Source of the DNA: Polyangium sp. y55x31
GTDB lineage: Bacteria > Myxococcota_A > Polyangia > Polyangiales > Polyangiaceae
Direction of reading: 5' to 3'
Assembly: GCF_029946505.1 (NCBI RefSeq)
Contig: NZ_JARZHG010000006.1
Location: forward strand, 310,001 to 374,000
DNA: 64,000 nucleotides
Shown: positions 48,390 to 57,666 of the stretch, one piece after another
Numbering within the stretch: position 1 is the first letter of the stretch
How the letters are laid out: every line of letters begins with the position of its first letter
Program-made: the position numbers and the translations under genes
The notes under the pieces: generated by a model
Database searches by the model: none
The model's input: the letters and a program-made list of their open reading frames with translations, nothing else
Told to the model about the DNA's origin: nothing

Positions 48390-50345
48390 ATGGCAGAGGC
48401 CAAGCGCGTCGATTTCAATGCATTGCCGAGGGAGGTGCGGGAGCGGCTCGTGAGCTGCATGCAGCACCAGTCGTACCCGTACCCCCTTTTGTCGAGCGTG
48501 CCCTCGCAAGGAGCGGCCATCGCGGGGTGGTTCGTCCTCGCGCTCCTCGGCTTCATCCTTTTGGTCGGCACGTCTCTCCACGAGTACGGGCAGGGCGTCC
48601 AGTCCATGCCCGTGATGTTCCTTTACTTCCTCGGCGCGGCGGTCGTCCTGCTGTCGATCCTGTTCCTGGTTCGTCGCGTCCGCCTCGGCTCCGCGCTGCC
48701 GTACAAGCCCGGGCGCTTCCTTTTCCCGATGGATTTCATCAACGCGGAGGATCGCATCCTTCGCGTCGTGCCGATGAACACGCTCGTGGATTTCCGCGGC
48801 GTCCATCAGCACACGAACGGCATTTACAACGGCACGACGCTCACCTTCACGTTCGAGGGTGGCATCACCGAGACGTTCACGATCCACGGCAAAGAGCGCG
48901 CGGAGGAGGTCCTCCGGCAGCTCGGCGACTCGCAGCGTCACATCCGCGAGGCGGCGCAGGCGCGGGACATCGAGGCGCTGATGAAGGTCGATCCGCTCTT
49001 CGAGGTGCGCGTCAAGGACACCTGGGCCGTGCAGGCGCCGCGCGACGAGGACATGCAGCAGCCGGCCGCGAAATCGATCGGCGCGCTCTTCGCGAAGGGC
49101 ACGATCCTCGGCGTCTCCGGGGCCGCCGCGGCCCTGCTCGCGCTGCCGATGTGGCACATGCGCAACGTCGCGAGCGACGAGGCGATGTTCGCGTATGCGA
49201 AGCAAGTCAATCGCGAGTACGCGTGGGAGCAGTACGTCCGCTCGTGCACGCGCCACCTCGACGAGGCGCGCGACGAGCACTTGCCGCGCGCGGCGCTCCG
49301 CGACGCCAAGGAGAAGGGCTCGGTCACGGCGCTGCGCGACTTCCTCAAGAAATACCCGAAGTCGGTGGTCGAGAAGGAGGCGCGCGACGAGATCCACGCG
49401 CTCTTCACGAAGACGCTCGGCGAGTTCCGCGAGCAGGCTTCGACCGACGATCCCAAGCTTTTGCCGTTCATGGAGAAGCTGCTCGGGTACCTCGAAAAGA
49501 ACGACACCGCCCGCGTCGAGGCGCGCTTCGAGGCGCCTTCGACGGAGAAGCTCGACAAGGTCGACGAGCTGCTCCGGGGCAAGCTCGGCGGCGAGCTCGC
49601 GGGCGGCGGCAACATCGTCCCGGTGGCCCCGCATTTCGGCGAGAAGGTGGGCGTGCAGCGCGAGACGGAGATCGTGCGGAGCCTGCAGCAAGGCTTCGAA
49701 AAGGTCTTCCCGGCCGACGTGATGGCGCTCAAGCAAGGCCCGCGCATCGGCCCCGACGGCAAACCTCTCGCGGTGCAGCCGAAGGACGATCGTGATCCGC
49801 TCGATCGCCTGCGCAACATCGACTACAGCAAGCCGGAGCAGGTGCGCGACGCGCTCGACACGCTGAAGGGCACCACGATCACGAAGGAGCCCGAGGCGAG
49901 CGACGTCGAGGCGCCGACGATCGAGGTGCGTTACGAGGTCGGCTGGGCCGGCGATTTCTTCACCGAGGACAAGGGGGACCGCAAGTTCGTCGGCATCGTC
50001 GTCGACTTCCACGTGGTCATGAAGATCCCGGGCGAGACCGACAAACTCGAGTTCGACCTGCCCGTGCAGCCGCCGGATCACTTCACGGTCGACTACACGA
50101 ATCCGATGTACGGCATCGGCGGCGGCCCGAGCGAGGGCCGCGTCTACGACGTCATGGCCGCGCGCGCGTTCGATCAGCTCAGCGACAAGATGCGCCGCGT
50201 CTTCTTCAAGCTCGGCAGCAAGGCGTACGGTCCGCTCGATCCCGACGATCTGCAGCAGATGGCCCCCGAGGCGCCCGACAGCGAGCTCGGCGGCCCCGCC
50301 GGCAAGGCTCCGCCGCCGGGGAAAAAACCCGGAACGAAGCTTTAG
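48390..50345 (+). CDS. Large integral membrane protein, function unknown
   Basis: The 651-residue protein has GGAGGT with five bases before ATG 48390. Two close N-terminal membrane helices (about 50-70 and 80-100) are followed by a small beta domain (PYKPGRFLFPMDFINAEDRIL, TFEGGITETFTIHG). A third helix follows (GTILGVSGAAAALLALPMW, about 230-250), then a long soluble helical region and a beta-rich C-terminal domain that ends in Pro/Lys-rich sequence. A TPR-like region lies at about 280-360. No motif points to a function. Confidence 0.72.
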   Translation: MAEAKRVDFNALPREVRERLVSCMQHQSYPYPLLSSVPSQGAAIAGWFVLALLGFILLVGTSLHEYGQGVQSMPVMFLYFLGAAVVLLSILFLVRRVRLGSALPYKPGRFLFPMDFINAEDRILRVVPMNTLVDFRGVHQHTNGIYNGTTLTFTFEGGITETFTIHGKERAEEVLRQLGDSQRHIREAAQARDIEALMKVDPLFEVRVKDTWAVQAPRDEDMQQPAAKSIGALFAKGTILGVSGAAAALLALPMWHMRNVASDEAMFAYAKQVNREYAWEQYVRSCTRHLDEARDEHLPRAALRDAKEKGSVTALRDFLKKYPKSVVEKEARDEIHALFTKTLGEFREQASTDDPKLLPFMEKLLGYLEKNDTARVEARFEAPSTEKLDKVDELLRGKLGGELAGGGNIVPVAPHFGEKVGVQRETEIVRSLQQGFEKVFPADVMALKQGPRIGPDGKPLAVQPKDDRDPLDRLRNIDYSKPEQVRDALDTLKGTTITKEPEASDVEAPTIEVRYEVGWAGDFFTEDKGDRKFVGIVVDFHVVMKIPGETDKLEFDLPVQPPDHFTVDYTNPMYGIGGGPSEGRVYDVMAARAFDQLSDKMRRVFFKLGSKAYGPLDPDDLQQMAPEAPDSELGGPAGKAPPPGKKPGTKL

Positions 50346-50361
50346 TCCCGAGGGGGACGCC

Positions 50362-52728
50362 TCAAATCTCTTTCGCCCGTCCCACCTTCGGATCCTCCGA
50401 TTCGAGCATCGAAAGCGCGAGCGGATCCGACTTCTTCAGATCCTCCAAAAGCTGCACGAGCCCCCGGCGTGAACCGTAGTAGTTCGACGCTTGGTGGTCG
50501 GCCTCCGTGATGCACCCGCGGACGAGCGATCTCGAGATCGCCGGAAATCGCAGGGCTTCGAGCGCCATGGCCCAGAGGCCGTCGACGAAGTTCTGATCGG
50601 CGGGGAACTCGAGCAGGCCCGCGAGCGTGAGCAGGACGGCGCCGCGCTTGCCCGCGGGCGTGTGCATCGGCGGGCCATCGAGCAGGCCCGTGTCGAAGGC
50701 GCGCCACATCGCGTCCGCCGCGCAAAGCAGGCGCTTCAGCTCCTTGCCCGCGTGGCTCAGGCGGGCGTGCATCATCACGTCCGCCTGCATGCCTGCGGGA
50801 CCGTCCGTCTCGCGTACGTACCGACAAACCGCCGGCAGTGCCCCGATCCGCTCGCCGGGCAAACCCCCAGGCACGTCGGCCGGCGGCTCGCCCTGGTCGT
50901 AGAAGCCGCCCGCGTGGAAGATATAAAAAAGCTCGCTCTGTCCCGGCAAATCCGACCAGAGATCCGAGTATTGCGTGACGCGGTTCATGCTGCCCGCGGC
51001 CCATCCGAGCCCCGTGGCCGCCTCGCCGCCGATCTGCGAGGGCGCGACGCCCGGATCCCGCGGCGTGAGCGAGGCGCGCAGGTCCTCGGCGAGCTCGGCG
51101 ATCGTGAGGTCGAGGAAGCCGTCGTAGAGGTCGGCGCGGCCGTCGCGGTTGACGTCCTGGAAGCGCGCGACGACCAGCGGATTGCCCGGCCCGATGAACT
51201 GCGAGAAGCCGGGAAAACGGGCCTGCGCGTGGTGCCATTGCACGCGCCGCATGCGGGCCTCGATCTCGGCGTGCGCCTCCTTCTCGCACATGCCGCGCAA
51301 GAGCTCGACGAAACAATCGACGCCCTCGGAGGCATTCATCTTGCCGTCAGGCCCGCCGTTGCGGAAATAGGTGCTGTCCCAGGACGAGTAGATGTCGGCG
51401 TCGGGGAAGGCGCGTGCGATGGCGAAGCGGGTTGTCAGGCCGGCACATTGCGCGTTCATCATGATCTTGTAGCCGGCCTGGCGGACCGTGGCCGTGGCGG
51501 CGCGCATGTCGTAGGCGCCGAGCTGGGCGTGGCGGTTGATGAAGACGCCGACGAACGTCGGATCGGCCATTTCGAGGTTCTCGTCGTCGGGCCGCGCGGC
51601 GCGGGCGTAAAGCCAGACGGGATCACCACTCGGGGTGCGGAAGGGCGCTTCGAGGACGCGATACGTCGCGTATTTCGGCGGCTTGGGCGAGCCCTCGGGC
51701 GCCTCGATCTCGCGGAAATCGTAGCGGTCGATGAAGATGTCGACCTCGCCTTCGTGGAAATCGCGGGCCGAGCACATGGCGAAGCGCCAGGGTCCGGGGA
51801 GCGCGTCATAAGGCGGCGCCTCGCGCACGAGGCTTCGGACGAGGCTCCGCGCGAGCTCCCGGTCCGCGGCCGAGAGCGCCGGCGCGCGCATCGAGAGGAG
51901 CTGAATCGCGTGCGCCCGGAGCGCCGGGACGGCTGATGGCCCGGTCTCGCCGGCGACGAGCGCGAACATCAGGGCCGAGGCATGATCGGCCGCCGCGCGG
52001 AACTCCGGATCCCGGAGCGCCGTGGCCACGAGGTGCGAGAGCACCGTGAGCGCGGCCGATCGGATCTGCGCGGCCGCGATCGGCTCCGTCCGTGCGTATT
52101 CGGTGTTCGCCCCCGCGGCGGCGAGCGCGCTCCGGGCCTGGGCGAGGAGGCCCGCGGCCTGCGCTCCGGTGAGCCGCTCGGGGCGCAAGGGTTCGTCGGG
52201 GTGAAACGCGCTCGGCGGAAAGAGGCGCTCGAAGGTCGTGGTGCGGCGGGACGAGACCCAGCGCGCGGCGCGGACGAGCGTGGGGCCCGCGTCGAGGCCC
52301 CGCGGCGGCGGCCCCGGCTCGGTGGCGAACGAGCCGTCGGGCAGGAGCCATAACGATGGCGCGCCTTCGCGCCCGGCCGTCAAATCGAGAGCTTCGGCGG
52401 CTTCGTGGGCGGCGGCTGGCCTGATCTGCTTCGGCGGCACGACGGCGACGTCGGCGATCCTGCGCCGGACGGGGGTTCGTCCGGGGAAGACGACGCGCAC
52501 GCTCTTCTTGCGGTTCGCCTGGAGCATCTGGATCGTCGCCTCCGAGGCGGGGGGCGCGAGGGTCACGGCATAATCGCGATCCCCTTCGAGCAGCACGTGC
52601 ACGCCGGGCGTGCGAAGCGCGTCCTTCCAGCGCGCGGCCGCGGCGTTTCCCGCGCCGGCGAGGAGGACCGGCACGTCGACGTTTCCACCCGAAGTCGCAC
52701 GAAAACGGAGGAGAATGGGGTCGGCCAT
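50362..52728 (-). CDS. Large protein with candidate caspase-like dyad and EF-hand-like loop
   Basis: The 788-residue protein has no signal peptide and no family I recognise. Residues about 390-435 read VFINRHAQLG ... KIMMNAQCAGL, with His400 and Cys428 each after a hydrophobic strand, the order and spacing of the His/Cys dyad of caspase-fold (clan CD) peptidases. DVNRDGRADLYD at 525-536 fits the 12-residue EF-hand/dockerin calcium loop. The N-terminal 300 residues are helical and Ala-rich. These are motif-level suggestions only; the fold is not shown. The gene stands alone on the minus strand. Confidence 0.6.
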   Translation of the reverse strand: MADPILLRFRATSGGNVDVPVLLAGAGNAAAARWKDALRTPGVHVLLEGDRDYAVTLAPPASEATIQMLQANRKKSVRVVFPGRTPVRRRIADVAVVPPKQIRPAAAHEAAEALDLTAGREGAPSLWLLPDGSFATEPGPPPRGLDAGPTLVRAARWVSSRRTTTFERLFPPSAFHPDEPLRPERLTGAQAAGLLAQARSALAAAGANTEYARTEPIAAAQIRSAALTVLSHLVATALRDPEFRAAADHASALMFALVAGETGPSAVPALRAHAIQLLSMRAPALSAADRELARSLVRSLVREAPPYDALPGPWRFAMCSARDFHEGEVDIFIDRYDFREIEAPEGSPKPPKYATYRVLEAPFRTPSGDPVWLYARAARPDDENLEMADPTFVGVFINRHAQLGAYDMRAATATVRQAGYKIMMNAQCAGLTTRFAIARAFPDADIYSSWDSTYFRNGGPDGKMNASEGVDCFVELLRGMCEKEAHAEIEARMRRVQWHHAQARFPGFSQFIGPGNPLVVARFQDVNRDGRADLYDGFLDLTIAELAEDLRASLTPRDPGVAPSQIGGEAATGLGWAAGSMNRVTQYSDLWSDLPGQSELFYIFHAGGFYDQGEPPADVPGGLPGERIGALPAVCRYVRETDGPAGMQADVMMHARLSHAGKELKRLLCAADAMWRAFDTGLLDGPPMHTPAGKRGAVLLTLAGLLEFPADQNFVDGLWAMALEALRFPAISRSLVRGCITEADHQASNYYGSRRGLVQLLEDLKKSDPLALSMLESEDPKVGRAKEI

Positions 52729-52833
52729 GGGATTCGCTCCAGGCAGAAGCGTCCTCCCATTCAGCGGGGGCGATCAACGGAAAACGGGTCGGGGGTACGA
52801 GGAAAGTGGTGCGTTCGGGCTGGAAATCCGTCC

Positions 52834-53139
52834 TTACCAGTCGACCTCGACCAGGAGGGACTCCGGCACGTCGAATTGCGTCTCTCCCTCGGTCGATTCG
52901 ATGGCCCACAGCTGGGCCGTATCGATGCGGGCGATCCCTCCGCGCCGCCCGACGACCTCACAACCGATGATGCCGGGTTGCGGGTACTCACTTTGCTCGT
53001 CCAAGAGCGCAAGGGTGACGACCGGTACTTTCTCGAGGAACGACCAGCGGCGGCCGTGCGCGTCGACCAAGTGGCACTCGACCCAGCCGGGCTGCGATTC
53101 ATCGGCGAATCGTACGATCTGGACCCGGACGCCGAGCAT
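52834..53139 (-). CDS. Small beta-rich hypothetical protein, third gene of an immunity-like cluster
   Basis: The 101-residue protein starts at ATG 53139, just after the upstream stop at 53142 (a TTG at 53148 is an alternative). It reads PGWVECHLVDAHGRRWSFLEKVPVVT then EYPQPGIIGCEVV and IDTAQLWAIESTEG, a pattern seen in small uncharacterised proteins of actinobacteria and myxobacteria. It has no signal peptide. Its position directly after DUF5713 suggests one functional unit, possibly immunity or adaptor proteins. Confidence 0.7.
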   Translation of the reverse strand: MLGVRVQIVRFADESQPGWVECHLVDAHGRRWSFLEKVPVVTLALLDEQSEYPQPGIIGCEVVGRRGGIARIDTAQLWAIESTEGETQFDVPESLLVEVDW

Positions 53140-53141
53140 GG

Positions 53142-53477
53142 TCACCAATCGCGCGGCGCGATCGCCTCCTCGATGTCGAACTCGTAACCATAGGCGTCGA
53201 GGATGAAGCCGATGTCCTCTGCGATGGCCTCACGCGCGACGGTCTCGATCTCGCTCTCTTCTTCGAAAAACTCCTCCTGGAGCTCGTTGAACGCCTCGGT
53301 GGTCGCGTGCGTGAGCGCGTAGACGGCTGTCCCCTTGGGCGCCTCCTTCTCGACTCGCTCCGCCAGCGCGACGAGGAGCTGCTGGCCCTTTTCGACGAGA
53401 TGCTTCGGGTAGTAGTCGTCCTCGATCATCGGCTCGAGGAGCTTTCGTTGCCTGACGGCTTCGTTCTTGATGGTCAT
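53142..53477 (-). CDS. DUF5713 family protein
   Basis: The 111-residue protein starts at ATG 53477, where the N-terminus fits the family. The diagnostic pattern DDYYPKHLVEKGQQLL, then ALTHATTEAFNELQEEFFEEESEIETVAREAIAEDIGFI and the final RDW match DUF5713, a small acidic protein family often near polymorphic toxin or immunity genes. Its role is not known. Longer upstream frames overlap the HEAT-like gene on the same strand and are not supported. Confidence 0.82.
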   Translation of the reverse strand: MTIKNEAVRQRKLLEPMIEDDYYPKHLVEKGQQLLVALAERVEKEAPKGTAVYALTHATTEAFNELQEEFFEEESEIETVAREAIAEDIGFILDAYGYEFDIEEAIAPRDW

Positions 53478-53535
53478 TTCGCCCTCGGCAACATGCCACC
53501 CCTCGGCCGTTTTCACAAGCCGGCGCAGTGATTCC

Positions 53536-54027
53536 CTACGAATCCACGTCCTCGAGCAGAGCCTCGGCAAGCTCCGCGGCCAATGCTGCAGCACGACGAC
53601 GTGCGGGGGAATGGTCGCTGGCGATCGCACAAACCACCGGGACCATGATACGAGCGTGCAAATGCAACAAGGCTCGGAGATCGCCACGCAGCCCCGTCTC
53701 GGGATCGATGCCTTCGAATTCGAAGCCCGTCTCGGGCCCAAAGGAGCCGAGGAGATCGATGAGCGCGTCGAGCGTCGTTCGCCGCGCGAGCTCGCTACCA
53801 CGTTCGAGGATCCGGGCCAGGAATGGGAGCGTCGGCAGCACGACCGGGTAATAGGTACCCGCGTGGTTGTTGCCGACGGCATACAGGAATCTGTGGTAGG
53901 CGCGTTCTGCCTCCTCCTCAGAAGTACACGACGAAAGGGCGCGAAGCGCGGATGGGACCTCGTTCGGTTCGTTCCACTCGGGCTGGGGAAAGGACGCCCA
54001 GGGAACCTCGTCTACATCAGTCAGCAT
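53536..54027 (-). CDS. Small HEAT-like hypothetical protein
   Basis: The 163-residue protein is mainly helical, with short repeated helices (FLARILERGSELARRTTLDAL, ARRRAAALAAELAEALL) that look like one or two HEAT units. Its start is ATG 54027. It is followed 58 bases later by DUF5713 and then by a second small protein, all on the minus strand. This arrangement of small soluble proteins resembles immunity clusters, but no toxin is adjacent. Confidence 0.65.
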   Translation of the reverse strand: MLTDVDEVPWASFPQPEWNEPNEVPSALRALSSCTSEEEAERAYHRFLYAVGNNHAGTYYPVVLPTLPFLARILERGSELARRTTLDALIDLLGSFGPETGFEFEGIDPETGLRGDLRALLHLHARIMVPVVCAIASDHSPARRRAAALAAELAEALLEDVDS

Positions 54028-54170
54028 GATCCCTCGCCTGCCTCGAATTCATCAGCAGAATGAGCCGGCCATGGAGCACCAAGCGTAATGGTCGCGCCCG
54101 GAGCCCTGTCAAGCTCGGCAACCGCCCCTCCTCCCCCACCCCTCTCGAAATCCTGCTACCGTCCGCCGCC

Positions 54171-54905
54171 ATGGAACCCCGCACCATCGGCCCCCTCCGC
54201 GTCCACGTCCGTGGCGGTGAAGACCATCGCGGCGGCGGCGACGGCCCTGCCATCCTCCTCTGCCACGGCTTCGGCGCGCCCGGCGAGGACCTCGTCAGCC
54301 TCTGCCGCGTCATCGACGCCGGCCGCGGCGTCCGCTGGTTCTTCCCCGAAGCTCCCCTCGAAGTCGAAGTCGGCCCCGGCATGCGCGGCCGTGCCTGGTG
54401 GGACATCGGCATGGATCGGCTGATGACGCTCCTCATGCGCGGCGACATCGACGGCGCCATGAAGCGCCTCGACGAAGTGCCCGAAGGACTCGCGCCCGCG
54501 CGTGATGCGCTCGCGGAGACCGTCGAGGTCCTGGTGAAGGATCACGGCGTGCGGCGTGATCGGCTCGTCGTGGGCGGGTTTTCCCAGGGCGCCATGGTCA
54601 CGACCGAGCTCGTGACCCACCTCCGCGAGCCTTTCGCCGGCCTCGCCGTCCTCTCGGGGACCCGGCTCGGCGGCGATCGGTGGCAGGCCGGGCTCGACGC
54701 CGTCGGGGAGCGGCTCGCGGCGTTCATCTCGCACGGGCGGCGTGATCCGCTCCTGCCGTTCGGCCGCGCCGAGATCCTGCGGGACATGATGACCGCGGCG
54801 AAAGCCCGCGTGACGTGGGTGCCGCACGGCGGGGCGCACGAGATTCCCCCGGTCGTCGTGAACGGCCTCGGGACGTTCGCGCAGGCGCGGCTCGGCGGAG
54901 CGTAA
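54171..54905 (+). CDS. Phospholipase/carboxylesterase (alpha/beta hydrolase)
   Basis: The 244-residue protein has CHGFGAPGED (oxyanion region), GGFSQGAMV with the nucleophile Ser, ISHGRRDPLLP with the acid Asp and GGAHEIPP with the catalytic His. This is the YpfH/acyl-protein-thioesterase-like carboxylesterase family. It is likely cytosolic. Start ATG 54171 is in good position; upstream sequence does not fit the family. Confidence 0.9.
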   Translation: MEPRTIGPLRVHVRGGEDHRGGGDGPAILLCHGFGAPGEDLVSLCRVIDAGRGVRWFFPEAPLEVEVGPGMRGRAWWDIGMDRLMTLLMRGDIDGAMKRLDEVPEGLAPARDALAETVEVLVKDHGVRRDRLVVGGFSQGAMVTTELVTHLREPFAGLAVLSGTRLGGDRWQAGLDAVGERLAAFISHGRRDPLLPFGRAEILRDMMTAAKARVTWVPHGGAHEIPPVVVNGLGTFAQARLGGA

Positions 54906-54951
54906 CGCCCGAGGCTCCCCTTTTCCGGCCCGCCGGCGTAGACTCTTCTCC

Positions 54952-55494
54952 ATGCTCCGACGCTTCCACATCGCCGAGCCTTGCAGCGAGCGCTGGGAGT
55001 CGATGACGGGGTCCGAGGCGCAACGGCATTGCAGCTCGTGCGACAAGCAGGTCGTCGCGCTCGCCGAGCTCTCGCCCGAGGAGGCCGATCGCCTGATCGC
55101 CTCGGCCCGGCCGCATTCGCTCTGCGTGCGGGTGGAGCACGACGAGGAGGGGAACGTCCTCTTCCGCGAGCGCGAGCCGCGTCCCCCGCCCGCCCGGAGC
55201 TTGCCGCGGCTGCGCCTCGCCGTGGGTGCGTCGCTGCTCGTCGCGGCCTGCGGCAAACCCGAGCCCACGCCGAACGCGACGAACGAGGTCTCGACGCCCG
55301 AGGCCGCCGAGGCGCACGCGCCGAAGGCGCCGGCCGAAGCCAAGGCCCAGCCGAAGACGACCCATGACCCGCCGACCGGCCTGAACCCGCAGCAGCACGA
55401 GCGCGACGCGACCACCGTCCCGGGAAAACCGAACACACGCGTCACGACGGGCTGCGTGTGCCAGCCCGGCGATCCGCTCTGTAGCTGCCTCTAG
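54952..55494 (+). CDS. Zinc-ribbon-like protein with one membrane helix
   Basis: The 180-residue protein starts with a Cys motif (AEPCSERWESMTG ... HCSSCDKQV) that fits a small zinc ribbon found in envelope proteins. LCVRVEHDEEGNV follows, then one transmembrane helix near residue 88-98 (LRLAVGASLLVAACG), which also contains a lipobox-like Cys, and a Pro/Ala-rich linker with a C-terminal Cys cluster (CVCQPGDPLCSCL). The function is unknown. It converges with the next gene: its stop and the next stop abut (TAGCTA). Confidence 0.72.
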   Translation: MLRRFHIAEPCSERWESMTGSEAQRHCSSCDKQVVALAELSPEEADRLIASARPHSLCVRVEHDEEGNVLFREREPRPPPARSLPRLRLAVGASLLVAACGKPEPTPNATNEVSTPEAAEAHAPKAPAEAKAQPKTTHDPPTGLNPQQHERDATTVPGKPNTRVTTGCVCQPGDPLCSCL

Positions 55495-55974
55495 CTACGA
55501 AGGTTCGCTCGCAGGCGCGTCGTCCTTGGGCCAGAGCCTGCGGAAGCCCAGGCCGACGATCGTGCCGTCGCTGCGCTCGACGAGCGCGCCGAACCGGCAT
55601 TTTTCGATGAGCGTGCCCTCGTCCACGCGCCCCTCGTCGAGGTAGCAGATCCGCTGCCCCTCGGTCAGCGTGGCGAAGACACGCGCGTCGGCGGCGAGCG
55701 CCACGAGGTCCCGCGGGAGCGTGGCGTCGAGCGGGGACGCCGCGGCGCGACGGGTTCGGCGCACTACGTTCTCGTCGACCCACACGTCGAGCTCGTCTCC
55801 TCGGACGAACAGGACCACGCCCATGTGGCGAACGCCGCCGGGCGTGGTGAACGTGACCGCATCGCCGGCCCCGGGCTCGGTCGAGGCGCGTCCACCGAGG
55901 CGCTTGCGCATGAGATCGACCGTCGGCAGCGGCGGCCGAGGCGCGAGGACGGGGAGACCGAACTTCCGGACCAT
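55495..55974 (-). CDS. Hypothetical protein, beta-rich
   Basis: The 159-residue protein has a Pro-rich N-terminus and alternating strands (AVTFTTPGGVRHMGVVLFV, DELDVWVDENVV, GTLIEKCRFGALVERSDGTIV) that suggest two small SH3-like or Tudor-like barrels. I do not recognise a family. It is divergent from the GNAT gene at 56169; the 194-base gap is relatively AT-rich for this genome. Confidence 0.65.
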   Translation of the reverse strand: MVRKFGLPVLAPRPPLPTVDLMRKRLGGRASTEPGAGDAVTFTTPGGVRHMGVVLFVRGDELDVWVDENVVRRTRRAAASPLDATLPRDLVALAADARVFATLTEGQRICYLDEGRVDEGTLIEKCRFGALVERSDGTIVGLGFRRLWPKDDAPASEPS

Positions 55975-56168
55975 CGGACCCAAACATAACGCGCCCCGGC
56001 CCTCCCCGCGATGCCCCTCGTGCACGCACCAGGCCGTCGTGACCTGCCCTACAGTTTTCCCACGGACAGCGATTTATTTTTCATCGGCTCACTTTTTTTC
56101 CGGACGATCGGGTCGTTGGACACATGGAGTGCATTGAGGGGACTCTGCGTTCGGTCCCGTAAAACCCC

Positions 56169-56723
56169 ATGCTCGACACGTACGTCCTTCCCGTCTCCGC
56201 CGACGAACCCACCACGGTCGCCGAGAGCCTGGCGCTGCTGGAGCACGAACTCGACGAGGTGCCGGACGCCGTTTTTCCCGGTCTGTCAGGACAGCCACCG
56301 GAGCTCGACCCCTGGCCGGTGGTCGAGATTCTGGAAGACGAGATACGCGCCGGTCGGCTCAAAGGTTTTGCCGGGTACGTGGGGGGTTTTCCCGCGGCGC
56401 TTTGCCTGGTCGGCGCGCTCGCGGCGTTCGGGCCCAGCGCCGCCGCGACGCCGGGGCGGGTGCCGACGGTCGCCTGCCTGCTCGTGGCCCCGCGCTACCG
56501 GCGGCTCGGGCTCGGGCGGGTGCTGCTCGCCGAGGCCGAGAACGCGCTGAAGGCCGAGGGCGTGCCGTTCGTGGACGCTTACCCGCCGAAGACACGGCCG
56601 GGGAAGGAGGCGGGGCCGCTCGGGATGTTTCTCCAGGCGGGGTTCGTCCGGATAGGGGAGGCGGGAGACCGGATCCTGGTGCGGAAGACGCTGGGGACGA
56701 CGCGGGCGCGGAAGGTGGGGTGA
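56169..56723 (+). CDS. GNAT-family N-acetyltransferase
   Basis: The 184-residue protein has RVPTVACLLVAPRYRRLGLGRVLLAEAENAL, the GNAT strand 4 and acetyl-CoA loop (RRLGLG), then AEGVPFVDAYPPKT and FLQAGFVRIGE. The substrate is unknown. The N-terminal 80 residues are less conserved. There is no strong RBS before ATG 56169, so the start is less certain. Confidence 0.85.
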   Translation: MLDTYVLPVSADEPTTVAESLALLEHELDEVPDAVFPGLSGQPPELDPWPVVEILEDEIRAGRLKGFAGYVGGFPAALCLVGALAAFGPSAAATPGRVPTVACLLVAPRYRRLGLGRVLLAEAENALKAEGVPFVDAYPPKTRPGKEAGPLGMFLQAGFVRIGEAGDRILVRKTLGTTRARKVG

Positions 56724-56732
56724 GCGGAGGGG

Positions 56733-57644
56733 TTACCGCCGCCGCGGCGGACGCCCCCGCGGCGGGCCAGCCTGCGGGCGCGCAGGCGACGACGCGGCGG
56801 ACGGCGGACGCGCAGGCTGCGACGCGGCGGGCGGCGGCCGCACAGCCGGCGCGGGCGACGGGTTTTTCCCCATCAGGTTCTCCCGGACAACCTCCGCCAG
56901 GAGCACGCTCGCCGCGATCGACACGTTGAGCGACCCGACCGCCCCCGCCCCGGCCGCCGGGATCGCCACGAGCGCGTCGCATTGCGCCCTGGCGCGCTCG
57001 GACAGACCCTCCCGCTCGTGGCCGAGCACCAGCACCACCGGCCGCTTGAACGAGAACCCGAACACGTTCGCCGCGGCGTCACTCTCGCCCCCCACGATCG
57101 AGATCCCCCGGGCGCGCAGGCGCGCGAGCGTGTCGGGTAAGTCCGTGGTGCGGGCAAAGGCGAGCTCTTCGGCGCCGCCCTCGGCCACACGCACGGCGTC
57201 GGGCGGCAGGCCCGGGTGTGGCGCCGGCGCGCCGAGCAGCGCGGCGTCGAGGCCGAAGAACGCCGCGCTCCGCACGATCGCGCCGATGTTGTAAGGGTTT
57301 CGCACGCGCTCGAGCGCGATGGCCGCGCCGCGCGTCCGGACCAGCATGTCCGCGAGCTCGTTCGTCCCGAGCCACGCCCGCGGCCTCGTGTGCAGGCAAA
57401 GCCCCTCGTGGTTTTTCGTGTGCGCGATCCGCTCGAGCTCGTCGTCGCGCAGCTCGTGGCAGGGGACGCGGCGCGCCGCGGCCCAGCGGGCCAGCGTTTC
57501 GAGGTCGCGGCGCGCCTCGCGGCCATAGGAGACGGCGAGGATGTCGTCCGGGCGGCGGGCGAAGATGGCGAGGCCGGCGCGCAGACCATGAATGACCTCG
57601 GGGGCCTGGGCGCCGGGGGCGCGCGGGTCGGGCTTCTGCTTCAT
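56733..57644 (-). CDS. SpoU/TrmH-family RNA 2'-O-methyltransferase (RlmB-like)
   Basis: The 303-residue protein has an N-terminal SpoU_sub_bind domain (EVIHGLRAGLAIFARRPDD) and the SPOUT methyltransferase with the three motifs NPYNIGAIVRSAAFFG, VLGHEREGLS and GSLNVSIAAS. It adds a 2'-O-methyl to rRNA or tRNA. After residue 260 it has an unusual Pro/Ala/Arg-rich tail not found in most members, probably an RNA-contacting extension. ATG 57644 is preferred over a TTG 12 bases upstream. Confidence 0.9.
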   Translation of the reverse strand: MKQKPDPRAPGAQAPEVIHGLRAGLAIFARRPDDILAVSYGREARRDLETLARWAAARRVPCHELRDDELERIAHTKNHEGLCLHTRPRAWLGTNELADMLVRTRGAAIALERVRNPYNIGAIVRSAAFFGLDAALLGAPAPHPGLPPDAVRVAEGGAEELAFARTTDLPDTLARLRARGISIVGGESDAAANVFGFSFKRPVVLVLGHEREGLSERARAQCDALVAIPAAGAGAVGSLNVSIAASVLLAEVVRENLMGKNPSPAPAVRPPPAASQPARPPSAASSPARPQAGPPRGRPPRRR

Positions 57645-57666
57645 GAACGAGGGCAAACCTTCCGGA

